Below the pieces are notes generated by a model. That model was given only the letters and a program-made list of their open reading frames with translations. It was not told where the DNA came from and did not search any database. Positions 48,162-57,514 of a stretch of 64,000 nucleotides of DNA are shown one piece after another. Position 1 is the stretch's first letter. The number at the start of each line of letters is the position of its first letter. This stretch comes from JALHMI01 sp964598535 (GTDB lineage Bacteria > Planctomycetota > Planctomycetia > Pirellulales > PALSA-1355). Where the stretch lies: positions 25,325-89,324 of the forward strand of contig CAZRCI010000021.1 in the NCBI GenBank assembly GCA_964598535.1, read 5' to 3'. The position numbers were made by a program, and so were the translations under genes.

Positions 48162-48638
48162 CTAGAGATACATGCCCACGAAGCCGCCGCGGTTTTCGGT
48201 TTCCGCTTGCAGCTTGGCGATTCTCTGATGCGTTTGCTCTAGATCGCCGGCGTCGATGAACCGGTCGAATTCAACTTGAACTGCCTGGCTTACGCTACCC
48301 GCCAGCCAATCCGAGGCGGGCGCCGTCAGCCAATCGCACGTTTCGCGCACTAGCTCAACCTGCAAATCGGAACGCACGGTTCGGTGATCCGTCTCATCGG
48401 TCATGACGGTGCCTTCGAAGCGGAACTGAATCATTCCCAATTCGGGAGAGTTCGTCAGATGAAACGTGCAGGTGGCGTTGTAGAGATAATAAGTGTTGTG
48501 AGAGCCGTGGGCCTCGAGCGCATGTTTCACCCGTTCGCAACGTTCGCGAAAAGCCGGAGAGGCGTCGAGCGGGATGTCCATCCGGCCCACCGAGCGAAGC
48601 GGCAGGCAATCAAACTGAATCTCAACAAACTGGCTCAT
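48162..48638 (-). CDS. Conserved hypothetical protein
   Basis: A 158-residue soluble protein of unknown function. It alternates beta strands and helices: MSQFVEIQFDCLPLRSVGRM, GSHNTYYLYNATCTFHL (about 45-61), MIQFRFEGTVMTD (about 69-81), and a C-terminal helix LEQTHQRIAKLQAETENR. It lacks export signals. The even spread of codons and its fit between neighbours argue for a real gene. AAGGAGAT stands 10 bases before the start. It lies 61 bases downstream of the 718-residue secreted protein and may be co-transcribed. Confidence 0.7.
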   Translation of the reverse strand: MSQFVEIQFDCLPLRSVGRMDIPLDASPAFRERCERVKHALEAHGSHNTYYLYNATCTFHLTNSPELGMIQFRFEGTVMTDETDHRTVRSDLQVELVRETCDWLTAPASDWLAGSVSQAVQVEFDRFIDAGDLEQTHQRIAKLQAETENRGGFVGMYL

Positions 48639-48699
48639 GGTTGGTTTTTAATCTCCTTGAGCAATCGCCGCCCGGGGGTAGGAGCCCAATTCCGTCACC

Positions 48700-50856
48700 T
48701 TATCGGCCGCTAGCTTGGGCATTGCCAGCGGGCTTCTTTACCGCAGGCGGTTTCACCTCGGGAGGGGCGGGAACACCGCTCTCGACCAGCGAGGCGACCA
48801 ACCAGCCGTCTTTGAGATCGAGTTGCCGCGGATCCAGCAGGCCTGCCTGCCGCCAGCGCCCAGGCAGAACCATCTCATCATACACGATTTCCTGTTCGAA
48901 CAGCTTGCCAAATCGTTTCTCCAGCAGCGTGCGAAGCGTGATCTCGCGACCGGAAAGACGCCGCGCGCCACCTGGCGGAACGATTTCCAAGTCTCCCTGC
49001 CGGATCAGCTTGATCGTGCGGACCCCTCGTTCGTTTGGTTCACCAAGCTTGGCTTGGTAGCGTGCGGTGACATTCATCGCACGGAAGTCTTGGTCGCCCG
49101 AGGTGTAACGCTGTCCGCGAACCGTAATGTCGATGGTTCCGTCATTCAGCCGCACGGTAATGGGCTGATTGCGCGCAAAGGTAATCGACCAAGGATCGCG
49201 GCCGTCGTCGCTCTTGAGCGAGTCTGGAAGCGAGCCGCGAATTTCGACCACCTGCTTTTGCAACTCTTCTTCTTTGAGGGTAACGCCGCCGACAAGTGTG
49301 GCCGCCAGATTGTTGATCGCGGACTCGTGAACCTGGATACCAATGTCACTGCTAGCCGCTAGCTTCGGCGGCGTCCCGGGCGCTGCGAGTTGGTTGCGAT
49401 TGGCGGCAAGGACATTTACCCGTAGCTCCTCGGCCGTGGTTTGAAAGGCGATTTGTGGGTATTCACGCCGCCGAATCAGCGGTTGGCGAAACTTGGTTTG
49501 AAAATTGGCATTAGCCTGGGCGATCTGAGGGTTCACTTGCTGGTCGAGCCGCGCCCGCACGCGATCGGCGGCATGGTCGGCCGCAATCCGTTCAGCTTGC
49601 GGCTTCTGTTCGCCGATGCGTCGCGAGGCCACCCGTTGCACGATGCCCGAACCGCCGATGCCGGTGACACGAGTATTGGTGTTCGCGGCGGCCGTGGCGG
49701 GATAGACGAGAAAGCCCTCCTGATTGAGGACGATTCGTTTTCTACCCGCCAGGGCTGTGGCGCCATTGGAGTAGATCGTGGCGGGCCCATTCAGCCCGAC
49801 GGTGCGGCTATGGACGCGCCCGGCAAGCATCGTGTCAAACATGGCGCTGGTCTTACTCGGAACCAATTCCGCGGTGACCGTGCCGGTCAAACGCCCCGTG
49901 CCTGAGATGCTGGTGCCGAGAATGAAATCGCGCACGGGAGCGACTTCATCGACCGGTTGAGCGATGCCCGCTCCCACCAAACGCTCCGACGCGACGATCA
50001 ATAGATTCGGGCGCGACAGATCTTGGCGAATAACGTCGACCAGCACGGGCGTTTGCCGTCGATTCTTGAGCCAACCCAAGCGTCTGCCGATAGCCGCGGC
50101 AAGCTCGGGGGTCGGGGATTTCGTGTAGTCGTCGAGGGCCGTGGCGAGCGCCTTGAGCTGCTCGTCGAATTGGTCCTTGAGCTTTTCATCCTGCGCTGCA
50201 AGGTCGTTAACATAGCGTTCCAACGCATCGGCGACATTGCTGAATACCGGCCTCTCCAAGCCAACCTGGTTGGCTGTGAACAGATAGTAAATGTCCGCGA
50301 GCTTCGCCAGATCCGGTTTTTCTGCCGTGAGTTGCGCTTGCAACTCGCCGAAGCGAAGGTACTTCTTCCATTTTGTGCCGTTCGCGCCGGAGAGATATCG
50401 ATCGAGTTGGGCGGTCGCGGTGACGAGCGAGGCCTTCGCTGTGGCGACTTGCTCGGGAGTGACGGGGGTAAAGCCACTTTGCGAATCCAGGACGGCTCGC
50501 GACAAGCTCGGAGCCTGACGAATTGCCAACGTGGCCGCCCAATCTGCAACGGCATCGCTCAGTGCTCGAAACGGAGGGAGTTCGAGTCCGGGCGCCTTGC
50601 CGTTGAGCTTGCCTGCGACGGCTTGGATTGTCGCTAGATTGGCCCCTTGCCCTTTGGCCAACTCGGCCCGCAGTGCTGGCAGGTCCAGATAGGAGGCCCA
50701 GCCTTTGGCAGTCGAGCCGCGCGCAAGCCATGCGTCCAAGTCGGATAGCGATTTTTTGACGGCTGCGGGGGACGCGTCGGCAAGCAGGTCGGCAGGGGCT
50801 GCGTAGACTGTGAGGGCAATCGTCGCGATTGCGAATAATCGGATGTGGGTTCGCAT
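48700..50856 (-). CDS. Large secreted protein with internal duplication
   Basis: The start at 50856 is used because GGAGG precedes it and the product begins with a signal peptide (about 1-27, MRTHIRLFAIATIALTVYAA); the longer frame to 51165 has no such support. The mature protein of about 690 residues begins with two tandem copies of a 70-80-residue helical unit, about 30-106 and 137-215, sharing LD..L..G....W..YL....L.A.L and GLE.P.F. Then follow about 250 residues of mixed sequence (HSRTVGLNGPATIYSNG) and a beta-rich C-terminus. No family is known to me; an envelope protein specific to planctomycetes is likely. Upstream is an AT-rich gap. Confidence 0.75.
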   Translation of the reverse strand: MRTHIRLFAIATIALTVYAAPADLLADASPAAVKKSLSDLDAWLARGSTAKGWASYLDLPALRAELAKGQGANLATIQAVAGKLNGKAPGLELPPFRALSDAVADWAATLAIRQAPSLSRAVLDSQSGFTPVTPEQVATAKASLVTATAQLDRYLSGANGTKWKKYLRFGELQAQLTAEKPDLAKLADIYYLFTANQVGLERPVFSNVADALERYVNDLAAQDEKLKDQFDEQLKALATALDDYTKSPTPELAAAIGRRLGWLKNRRQTPVLVDVIRQDLSRPNLLIVASERLVGAGIAQPVDEVAPVRDFILGTSISGTGRLTGTVTAELVPSKTSAMFDTMLAGRVHSRTVGLNGPATIYSNGATALAGRKRIVLNQEGFLVYPATAAANTNTRVTGIGGSGIVQRVASRRIGEQKPQAERIAADHAADRVRARLDQQVNPQIAQANANFQTKFRQPLIRRREYPQIAFQTTAEELRVNVLAANRNQLAAPGTPPKLAASSDIGIQVHESAINNLAATLVGGVTLKEEELQKQVVEIRGSLPDSLKSDDGRDPWSITFARNQPITVRLNDGTIDITVRGQRYTSGDQDFRAMNVTARYQAKLGEPNERGVRTIKLIRQGDLEIVPPGGARRLSGREITLRTLLEKRFGKLFEQEIVYDEMVLPGRWRQAGLLDPRQLDLKDGWLVASLVESGVPAPPEVKPPAVKKPAGNAQASGR

Positions 50857-51297
50857 AGCAAACCTCCGTGATGGGGGTCTCCGTATCGGAATCGCGTTCT
50901 TTGATAGCACAAAAAGCCTTATTTGAAAACATCTTAAGTGCGATGGCTGACGGGCACGAGGGGGGACGCATAGGCCTTCTGATAACCATCCGTCGCCATA
51001 CTTATAAAGATAATTTATTGAAATACATGGGTAAAAATCAGCGCAATTGACAAATTTGGCTTGTTTAGCCGGTTGTCGGTACCCCCTAGGCTTTCGACAA
51101 TGGCGGCTTCCACGATCGGAACTCCCAAAGCGAGTTTCTCCAGCAACCACCCCGCCAAAGTTCATCAGCCAAGGACGTCCCCGCGCATTTGCGGCCGGGC
51201 GTCGAGTCGGCGACTTGTCCGCTAAAGGGCAGAGTTTGCCGCCGGGGTGACGGTTGAGACCCCTGATTGCAACGCACCTGTGAGGAGGACCCTAGAG
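50857..51297. other. AT-rich divergent region
   Basis: 440 bases between divergent secreted-protein genes. The segment from about 50890 to 51060 is far more AT-rich than the genome around it, which suits a promoter region, and TTGACA occurs at 51047-51052 (plus), but no properly spaced -10 follows. No gene is supported. Confidence 0.4.
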
Positions 51298-52410
51298 ATG
51301 CTTCAAGGTTTGACGCGGATCGCCGTGCTGACCACGGTTTGCTTGTCTGGCTGGCATGCCTGGGCTCGGCAGGCAGATCGACCGCCGAGCGCCGACATGG
51401 ATTTGGCGGGCGGCGTATCACAACTTGCTGTTGGAACCCCGGTTGCCAGCAGTCTGGGATTTCCGGCCACGATGCTAGCGCCGTCGTTTGTGGATCTCGG
51501 CGGTGTCGCGTCCGAAGTTCTTGAGACCAAGACCGCGGCAGGCGTCAAAGCAGCCGATGGCCAGGTTGCCGCCGCGCTGAGTCCCGCTCCGCATCCGATA
51601 AAGGCGATCGAGCCCACGGCCCGTCGAATTCATACGAACTATGAAGAAGCGATGCGCGAAGCGACGGAAAGCCGCAAAATGCTATTCATCTATTTTCATG
51701 AGCCGCGGATGACCGCCGCGCGACGCGCATTCGAGACGCGCACGCTGCCGGCGCTGGAGATTCAAGAGAAGTTGAAGCGCTACGTTTATTTGGAGGTGCC
51801 CACCACGGTGGAGATTACCAGTGGTGGCAAGTCCTCGCGGCTGCTCTCGAATCCGGCGTTCGCCGAGATGCTGGGCCGGCCGGGCGTGGCGATCATTGAC
51901 CTCTGCCATGTTCGTGCCGAGTACTATGGCCGTGTGGTGAGCACGTTTCCTTTCACGCCCGGCAAGTTCTATCGCAAGGAAGCGTTGTCGATCATCCTGG
52001 ACCTTCCTCCCGGAACGCTGACGCAACGGACGATGATTTATGCTGTGCGGATTCATCCCGAGGCGCCTCAGAGCACGAAGGGCCAGTTTCACCTGGCGTT
52101 GGCCGAAGAAGCCAAGTCGCACGCCAACCACCAGGCGTCAATCCAAGTGCAAGGCCATCATTCCTGGGACTCGCGTTTTCATCGGATCAATGCGAAGCTT
52201 CCCGGCGATGTCTTGGCTCAGGAAGTCGTCGCCGAGAGTTGGCCGAATGAAACGCTCGTCGAGGCGTGCTTGGAGTGCGTGAACAGTTGGCGGCAAAGTC
52301 CCGGCCACTGGAACGCGGTTCGGGCTCGGCACCCGTTGTTCGGCTATGATATTAAGCGTGGCCGCAATGGCATTTGGTATGCCACGGGTATTTTTGGACG
52401 GCGAAATTAG
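51298..52410 (+). CDS. Secreted protein with thioredoxin-like and CAP domains
   Basis: A 370-residue exported protein. The ATG at 51298 is chosen because GAGGAGG lies just before it and a signal peptide follows (MLQGLTRIAVLTTVCLSGWH). A thioredoxin-like region (about 115-240) contains NYEEAMREATESRKMLFIYF, but the usual CxxC is replaced by EPRMT, so it cannot be a redox thioredoxin. The C-terminal 130 residues look like a CAP/SCP domain: HANHQASIQVQGH, the Glu in VVAESW, then SWRQSPGHWNAV and a final YATGIFGR. Function unknown; CAP domains bind lipids or act as scaffolds outside cells. A terminator follows the gene. Confidence 0.7.
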   Translation: MLQGLTRIAVLTTVCLSGWHAWARQADRPPSADMDLAGGVSQLAVGTPVASSLGFPATMLAPSFVDLGGVASEVLETKTAAGVKAADGQVAAALSPAPHPIKAIEPTARRIHTNYEEAMREATESRKMLFIYFHEPRMTAARRAFETRTLPALEIQEKLKRYVYLEVPTTVEITSGGKSSRLLSNPAFAEMLGRPGVAIIDLCHVRAEYYGRVVSTFPFTPGKFYRKEALSIILDLPPGTLTQRTMIYAVRIHPEAPQSTKGQFHLALAEEAKSHANHQASIQVQGHHSWDSRFHRINAKLPGDVLAQEVVAESWPNETLVEACLECVNSWRQSPGHWNAVRARHPLFGYDIKRGRNGIWYATGIFGRRN

Positions 52411-52452
52411 GTTGGCAATTACGCCGGCACGAGGAAGCTACGATCGACGACA

Positions 52453-52487
52453 CGCCCCGGCGGCTTGCCCGCGACAGGGGCGTTTTT
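52453..52487 (+). terminator. Probable intrinsic terminator
   Basis: CGCCCC (52453-52458) can pair with GGGGCG (52477-52482), followed by TTTTT. It lies 43 bases after the CAP-domain gene; the loop of 18 bases is large for a stop signal. Confidence 0.45.
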
Positions 52488-52631
52488 GTTGCGCCTGTGA
52501 TGGCTGTGCGGTTTGTGGGGCCGACGTCGACCTCGCCATGTGGCGAAAAGGCAGCATGTGGCAAAAAGTGCATGGTAGGGTTTCTATGACGTCGGATTGT
52601 GTCATCACCGCACCGGCACCCCCAGGGGGCC

Positions 52632-55196
52632 ATGTTCGCACCACGCACCAACTCCGCCCAGCTTGCGCTCGCCAGGCTCTCCGCTTGGCTCTTGCTGTGT
52701 ATTGCGCTGGTGATGACTGGATGTGCGAACTGCCGCTTGCCCCGAATCGATCCCACCGGCGAGCGAGTGTTCACCTGGAACGACCCAGCGACGCCCGCGC
52801 CCACCTTTGCAACCGCGTCGCCGTTTGCGCCGGGAATGACCAATCCCTCGCTTCCTGGCGCTACCACGGTGCCCTTTCCGGCCGCCGAAGCCACGGCCGT
52901 GACGCCCATCCCGAATCTCGCAACTCCGGGGATGGCCGTTCCCGGGGCGCTGGTTCCGGCGCTGCCGGCTGGCCCGCCCGCGCCGGGAATCACCGTGAGT
53001 CCCAGCCAGGTGGTGGCCCCGATCGGTAGCGAGGTGGTGATGATCGCCACGATTATGGGCGATCAGGGATATCCTCTCACGCGCGAGAAAGTCGAGTGGA
53101 TGCTCGAGCCGAACGGCCCTGGACAGTTCGTCAGTCCCGGTAAACGGCGCCCCTGGGAGTTCCTCGATTGCTTGCACCGTTATCCGAAGAAGGTGTCTCC
53201 GATCTATGCGATCAATCGCACGTTAACGGGCTCGATGACGATCGATCGCGGCACGCCCACGCCGCTTGATGACATTCGCGTGCAGGATGGCCAGGCCTGG
53301 GTGAGCGTCACCAGTGCCGCCGAAGGTACAAGTCGCGTCACCGTCTATGCGCCAAACGTCAAAGGATGGGACCGTCGTCAGCAATCGGCAACGATCTATT
53401 GGGTTGACGCTCAATGGCGCTTCCCACCACCGGGCATCACGCCGCTCGGAGGACGCAACACGCTGACAACCCTGGTTTCGCGACAGTCGGACGGTTCGCC
53501 GCTCGCGGGTTGGGTGGTGCGCTATGAAGTCGCGGGCGGTCCCGCGGCCGGCTTTTCGCCGTCCGGTTCGCCCACGGTCGAAGTCGTTACCAATGCCGCC
53601 GGCGAGGCAACTGCGGAAATCGTTCAGCAAGCGGCCGCTCCTGGCACAAACCAGATTTCGATTCAAATTCTGCGGCCTGCGACCGCCGAGTTGGGCCGGC
53701 AGGTTCCCATTGGGTCGGGCTCGACTTTACAGACCTGGACCACGGGCGATGCCACGATGCCCTACAGTCCGCCAGCCCAAGGCGCCTCGCCGTTTGTTCC
53801 CGTGACGCCGACGACGCCTCCGCCAACATTGTCGCAACCGCCGGCAACGACGATGCCGCCAATCACGGCGCCGCCATTGACGTCGTCTCCGCTGGAGCCG
53901 CAGGCTCAACCTCCCGTGACATCGACGCCCACCGTCGAGCCGCAAGCAGCCGCACCGACTCCGTCTGGACAGCCCGAGCTTTCGGTAAACGTGAATGTGC
54001 CGCCGTTGGCCGTCGTGGGCAGCGATGCGCAATTCGAGGTCGTGGTGCAGAACCGCGGCAACGCGACCGCTACAGGGCTGTTGATCAAGGATGCCTTCGA
54101 CGAAGGATTGGAGCATTCGTCGAACCCACCCGCACGATCCATCGAACGCAATCTTACGGATCTCCATCCCGGTGAAACGACGCGGCTGCCGGTCGTGTTT
54201 CGGATTGCCAAAGAAGGGGAGCTCTGCCAGGAGATTACGGTTACGGCAACGAACCACGCGCCGGTCACGTCGAGAGCCTGTGTAACGTCGACAACCTCAC
54301 CGCTGGCGCCCGAGACAGCGCCGCAACCGACCTCGCCAGCGCCCAGTGTGCCTATTCCGGTGCCCACCGAGCCGGCTCCTACGTCCCCGACCACACCGCA
54401 ACCCACGTTGCCCGCGGAACCCACTCCGACGTTGGCCACACCCAAGCTGACGGTTACGAAGCGTGGTCCCCAGCAAGGTAAAGTTGGCGATACCGTATTG
54501 TTTGAAATCGAGGTTACCAACAACACCAGCAAGACCTTTACGGACATCGCAATCGCCGACAATCACGAGATCAGCCTGGAGCCGGTTCGGGCAACCGGCG
54601 GCTCGGAGTGGCTCGAGGGAAATGCTCTTGGCTGGCGCGTGGCGACCTTGGAGCCCGGCCGGACGATTCGACGGCAAATCGAATTGCGATGTCTGCGCGA
54701 GACGCCGCGGGCATGCAATCGTGTGACGGTGGTGGCGCGCGAGATGGAGGCCGTGGCCGACGAGGCCTGCTTGGAAATTTCGGGCGATGCCGCCGCCCCT
54801 GCGCCGCAACCCGCCGCCCCGGAGACGCCCCCAGGCGCGCCAAAGATATCCGTCACGGCTATAGAAACCGCCGACCCGATCCGCATCAACGGGCAGACCA
54901 GCTATCAGATCATTGTGACCAACAATGGCGATGCTTCGGCGTACGACGTGGTGGTTGCGATCACGTTTGACGAGGGCCTGCAACTCTTGCAGCACGGCGG
55001 ACCGGTGATCGGTTCGGCATCCCGCAAGAGTGTCCGGTATCCTGCGCTGCGTGAGCTCCGGGCTGGCGAAACGCAATCGTTCGATTTGCGTTTCAAGGGA
55101 GTTGCCGCGGGCAACGCTCGAGTCCAGGCGGAGATTACCGCACGCGGCCTGGCGCAGCCGATTCGGGCTGAGCAGACGACCGAAGTGCTTCCCTAG
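52632..55196 (+). CDS. DUF11-domain lipoprotein
   Basis: An 854-residue lipoprotein (MTGC lipobox, Cys31; ATG at 52632 preceded by AGGGGGC). After a Pro/Thr/Ala-rich stretch come an Ig-like section (about 125-370, with ITVSPSQVVAPIGSEVVMIA) and another Pro/Thr-rich linker (about 390-450). Three DUF11/OmcB-like repeats follow, at about 455-545, 605-700 and 745-850, each with 'F.V.V.N.G...A..' strands (FEVVVQNRGNATATG, FEIEVTNNTSKTFTD, YQIIVTNNGDASAYD). Such repeats form cysteine-linked or Ig-like surface layers. A cell-wall or outer-membrane structural protein is inferred. It is a single-gene unit. Confidence 0.88.
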   Translation: MFAPRTNSAQLALARLSAWLLLCIALVMTGCANCRLPRIDPTGERVFTWNDPATPAPTFATASPFAPGMTNPSLPGATTVPFPAAEATAVTPIPNLATPGMAVPGALVPALPAGPPAPGITVSPSQVVAPIGSEVVMIATIMGDQGYPLTREKVEWMLEPNGPGQFVSPGKRRPWEFLDCLHRYPKKVSPIYAINRTLTGSMTIDRGTPTPLDDIRVQDGQAWVSVTSAAEGTSRVTVYAPNVKGWDRRQQSATIYWVDAQWRFPPPGITPLGGRNTLTTLVSRQSDGSPLAGWVVRYEVAGGPAAGFSPSGSPTVEVVTNAAGEATAEIVQQAAAPGTNQISIQILRPATAELGRQVPIGSGSTLQTWTTGDATMPYSPPAQGASPFVPVTPTTPPPTLSQPPATTMPPITAPPLTSSPLEPQAQPPVTSTPTVEPQAAAPTPSGQPELSVNVNVPPLAVVGSDAQFEVVVQNRGNATATGLLIKDAFDEGLEHSSNPPARSIERNLTDLHPGETTRLPVVFRIAKEGELCQEITVTATNHAPVTSRACVTSTTSPLAPETAPQPTSPAPSVPIPVPTEPAPTSPTTPQPTLPAEPTPTLATPKLTVTKRGPQQGKVGDTVLFEIEVTNNTSKTFTDIAIADNHEISLEPVRATGGSEWLEGNALGWRVATLEPGRTIRRQIELRCLRETPRACNRVTVVAREMEAVADEACLEISGDAAAPAPQPAAPETPPGAPKISVTAIETADPIRINGQTSYQIIVTNNGDASAYDVVVAITFDEGLQLLQHGGPVIGSASRKSVRYPALRELRAGETQSFDLRFKGVAAGNARVQAEITARGLAQPIRAEQTTEVLP

Positions 55197-55330
55197 CGGA
55201 TGGAACGCCGCTATCTTCCGTGCCTTGCCCTGGGGCTCCGCGCAAGGATGATCTAAAATAAGGCCGCGCGGTGGCGCCGTCGACGACAGCATTCGGGCGC
55301 TAGCACCGCTCGAGCCCGCCTGCATCCAAT

Positions 55331-55360
55331 ATTTTACCGTCACTTATTTTACCGTCACTC
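55331..55360 (+). repeat. 15-base tandem repeat upstream of recO
   Basis: Two adjacent 15-base copies (ATTTTACCGTCACTT, ATTTTACCGTCACTC) with one difference lie about 20 bases before the recO start. They could be binding sites for a regulator; nothing else marks them. Confidence 0.6.
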
Positions 55361-55378
55361 CATTTTTGATCAGCGTCC

Positions 55379-56125
55379 ATGTCGAGCGAAAAGGCCACGG
55401 CGATTGTGTTGCGAGTGGTCGAATTCAGCGAGACCAGTAGCGTGGTGACGCTCTTTACTCGTGAATTCGGCAAAGTGCGAGCCTTGGCCAAGGGGGCTCG
55501 GCGGCCTAAGGGGCCGTTTGAGTCTGCTCTTGACCTGCTGGCCCTGGTTCGCGTAGTGTTCCTGCGCAAATCGTCCGATTCACTGGACCTGTTAACGGAA
55601 GCCAAGCTCGAGCGACGGTTTCGACCAGCAGGCGGCAACCTGTCCAATCTTTACGCCGCTTACTATGTTGCCGAGCTATTGAACGAACTCATCGACGACT
55701 ACGACGCGCATGAAGGACTGTTCGACGCGGCCGACGCGACTTTGCTCGCATTGGGACGCGGAGAGCGAATGGCCGATGCGATCGTTCGCTTCGAGATCGT
55801 GGCGCTCCGGGAGGTCGGACATTTGCCGACGCTGGAAGCGTGTGCCAATTGCGGCGGAGAGCTGGCCCAGGCGGGCCGGGTGCCGTTCAGCCAGTTGGCC
55901 GGCGGAGCGTTGTGCAAGAACTGTCGTGCAGGTCAAAGACAAGTCATTTCCCTGAGTTTTCCTGTCTATCAGATACTAGCGCGGTTGTCGGCCGGCGATG
56001 AGCCCGCCGCGCCGCTCGAAGCCAACACGTACGGCGAACTGCGGAGCGTGTTGAACCACTACTGGACGCATCTCCTGGGGCGTCCGCCCAAACTGCAACG
56101 CTGGTTACCGACGACGATTTCGTGA
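55379..56125 (+). CDS. recO: DNA repair protein RecO
   Basis: Recombination mediator that loads RecA with RecR. An N-terminal OB fold (AIVLRVVEFSETSSVVTLFT, about 7-26; KGARRPKGPFESAL) is followed by helices and a zinc-finger-like CANCGGE...LCKNCR (about 157-183). The length of 248 residues is usual. Its stop overlaps the next gene's GTG start (GTGA), indicating coupling with the following lipoprotein genes. Confidence 0.93.
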   Translation: MSSEKATAIVLRVVEFSETSSVVTLFTREFGKVRALAKGARRPKGPFESALDLLALVRVVFLRKSSDSLDLLTEAKLERRFRPAGGNLSNLYAAYYVAELLNELIDDYDAHEGLFDAADATLLALGRGERMADAIVRFEIVALREVGHLPTLEACANCGGELAQAGRVPFSQLAGGALCKNCRAGQRQVISLSFPVYQILARLSAGDEPAAPLEANTYGELRSVLNHYWTHLLGRPPKLQRWLPTTIS

Positions 56126-57495
56126 ACCCTATCGAGCAGAACGATCGGCCGCTAAACATGAATGGGCAGGGACGCGCCATAACCAAGCTGATGGTGTCGC
56201 TGCTGTTGCTGAGCGGCTGCGCGCTATTCGATCGCGGCCCAGAGGTCAAAAAACCTCCGCTCACGCAAGAGCAGACCGAGTGGTGGCAGGCCAACCGCCA
56301 GCGTGCGCGCTACGTGCGCGGCAAGGGATATTATGTCGAAGGAGTAAGTGGGTTCTTCGATCACGAAGGGCATCGAATCGCGAACGACATGGGAAGCCTG
56401 GTCGAGGGCGACAAGCGCGGCTTTTTGGCTCGCCTCGCGCCTAAGGACGTTGTCGCAAACGCGAAGAAGGCCGTCGGCCAGGGGCCGAACGAGGGAATCG
56501 CCAAGAACGCCCTGTCGCAGGGAGACGAGCTGTTTCGGCAAAAAAAATACACGGAAGCTTACAAAGCCTACCGGCAGGCCTATAAACGTTGGCCCGACTC
56601 CCCGCTGGAAGAAGAGGCCATCTTCAAGGCCGGCGAAAGCGCATTCTTCGCCGATCGCTATGTGACTGCCGAGGATGAATACGAACTGCTGATCAAGAAA
56701 TTTCAATCCACGCAGTTCCTTTCGCAAGTGACTGAACGGCGATTCTCGATCGGGCGCTATTGGGAGGCCAAAGATCGCGCGCATCCCAAGTTCATTCTGG
56801 TGCCGAATCTGGTCGACAGGACTTTGCCCCGGTTTGATACCGGCGGGCACGCGCTGAAGATTTACGAACGCATCCGCCTCGACGATCCCATCGGTCCGCG
56901 CGCTGACGACGCGGTAATGGCAACGGCCAACTCCTATTTCCTCAAAGGCCGCTGGGACGACGCGGATTACTACTACGGATTGCTTCGCTCCGAGTTTCCC
57001 AAAAGCGAGCATCAGTATCAGGCTCACTTGCTGGGACTTCGCTGCAAGCTGATTCGCTATCAGGGGCCCGGTTACGACGGCACGCAGCTTGACGAGGCCG
57101 AGGACATCGCCACGCAACTGCTCACGCAATTTCCTCGAGATCTTGGCGACGAACGCGATCGCGTCGTGCAAGTGCGCGCCGACGTCCGCACTCAACGGGC
57201 CCTGCGTGAGTATGAAATGGCCGAGTTTTACGCCAAGAACGAATACTATGGCGCCGCTCGCCACTACTTCACGAAAGTCGTCGACGACTATCCTGACACG
57301 AAGCTGGCCGAAAGGTCGCGGACTCGGATGACCGAATTCTCGGCGGAGCCGGCGAATCCGACACCGCCCTTCGAGTGGCTCGTCGATCTATTGCCGGCTT
57401 CCAAGAAAAGCGGCCCGCAGATTAGCATTCCGGCCGCGACCACGCCTGACTCGACGCAGAATGTCGCCGCGGCGGGCGGGAATAACCTCAAGTAG
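56122..57495 (+). CDS. TPR-containing lipoprotein, BamD-like
   Basis: A 457-residue product with a lipobox (LLLSGC, Cys33 from the GTG start at 56122, or Cys21 from ATG 56158). After residue 125 it has tetratricopeptide-type helices: DELFRQKKYTEAYKAYRQAY (about 137-156), a second near 175-195, and EFYAKNEYYGAARHYFTKVV (about 376-395). This fits BamD, the outer-membrane assembly lipoprotein, but it is nearly twice E. coli BamD length. The GTG overlaps the recO stop. It leads lptE, and the C-terminal tail is rich in Ala/Pro/Thr. Confidence 0.75.
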   Translation: MNPIEQNDRPLNMNGQGRAITKLMVSLLLLSGCALFDRGPEVKKPPLTQEQTEWWQANRQRARYVRGKGYYVEGVSGFFDHEGHRIANDMGSLVEGDKRGFLARLAPKDVVANAKKAVGQGPNEGIAKNALSQGDELFRQKKYTEAYKAYRQAYKRWPDSPLEEEAIFKAGESAFFADRYVTAEDEYELLIKKFQSTQFLSQVTERRFSIGRYWEAKDRAHPKFILVPNLVDRTLPRFDTGGHALKIYERIRLDDPIGPRADDAVMATANSYFLKGRWDDADYYYGLLRSEFPKSEHQYQAHLLGLRCKLIRYQGPGYDGTQLDEAEDIATQLLTQFPRDLGDERDRVVQVRADVRTQRALREYEMAEFYAKNEYYGAARHYFTKVVDDYPDTKLAERSRTRMTEFSAEPANPTPPFEWLVDLLPASKKSGPQISIPAATTPDSTQNVAAAGGNNLK

Positions 57496-57514
57496 CGGAC
57501 GGAGAATTGCCGCC

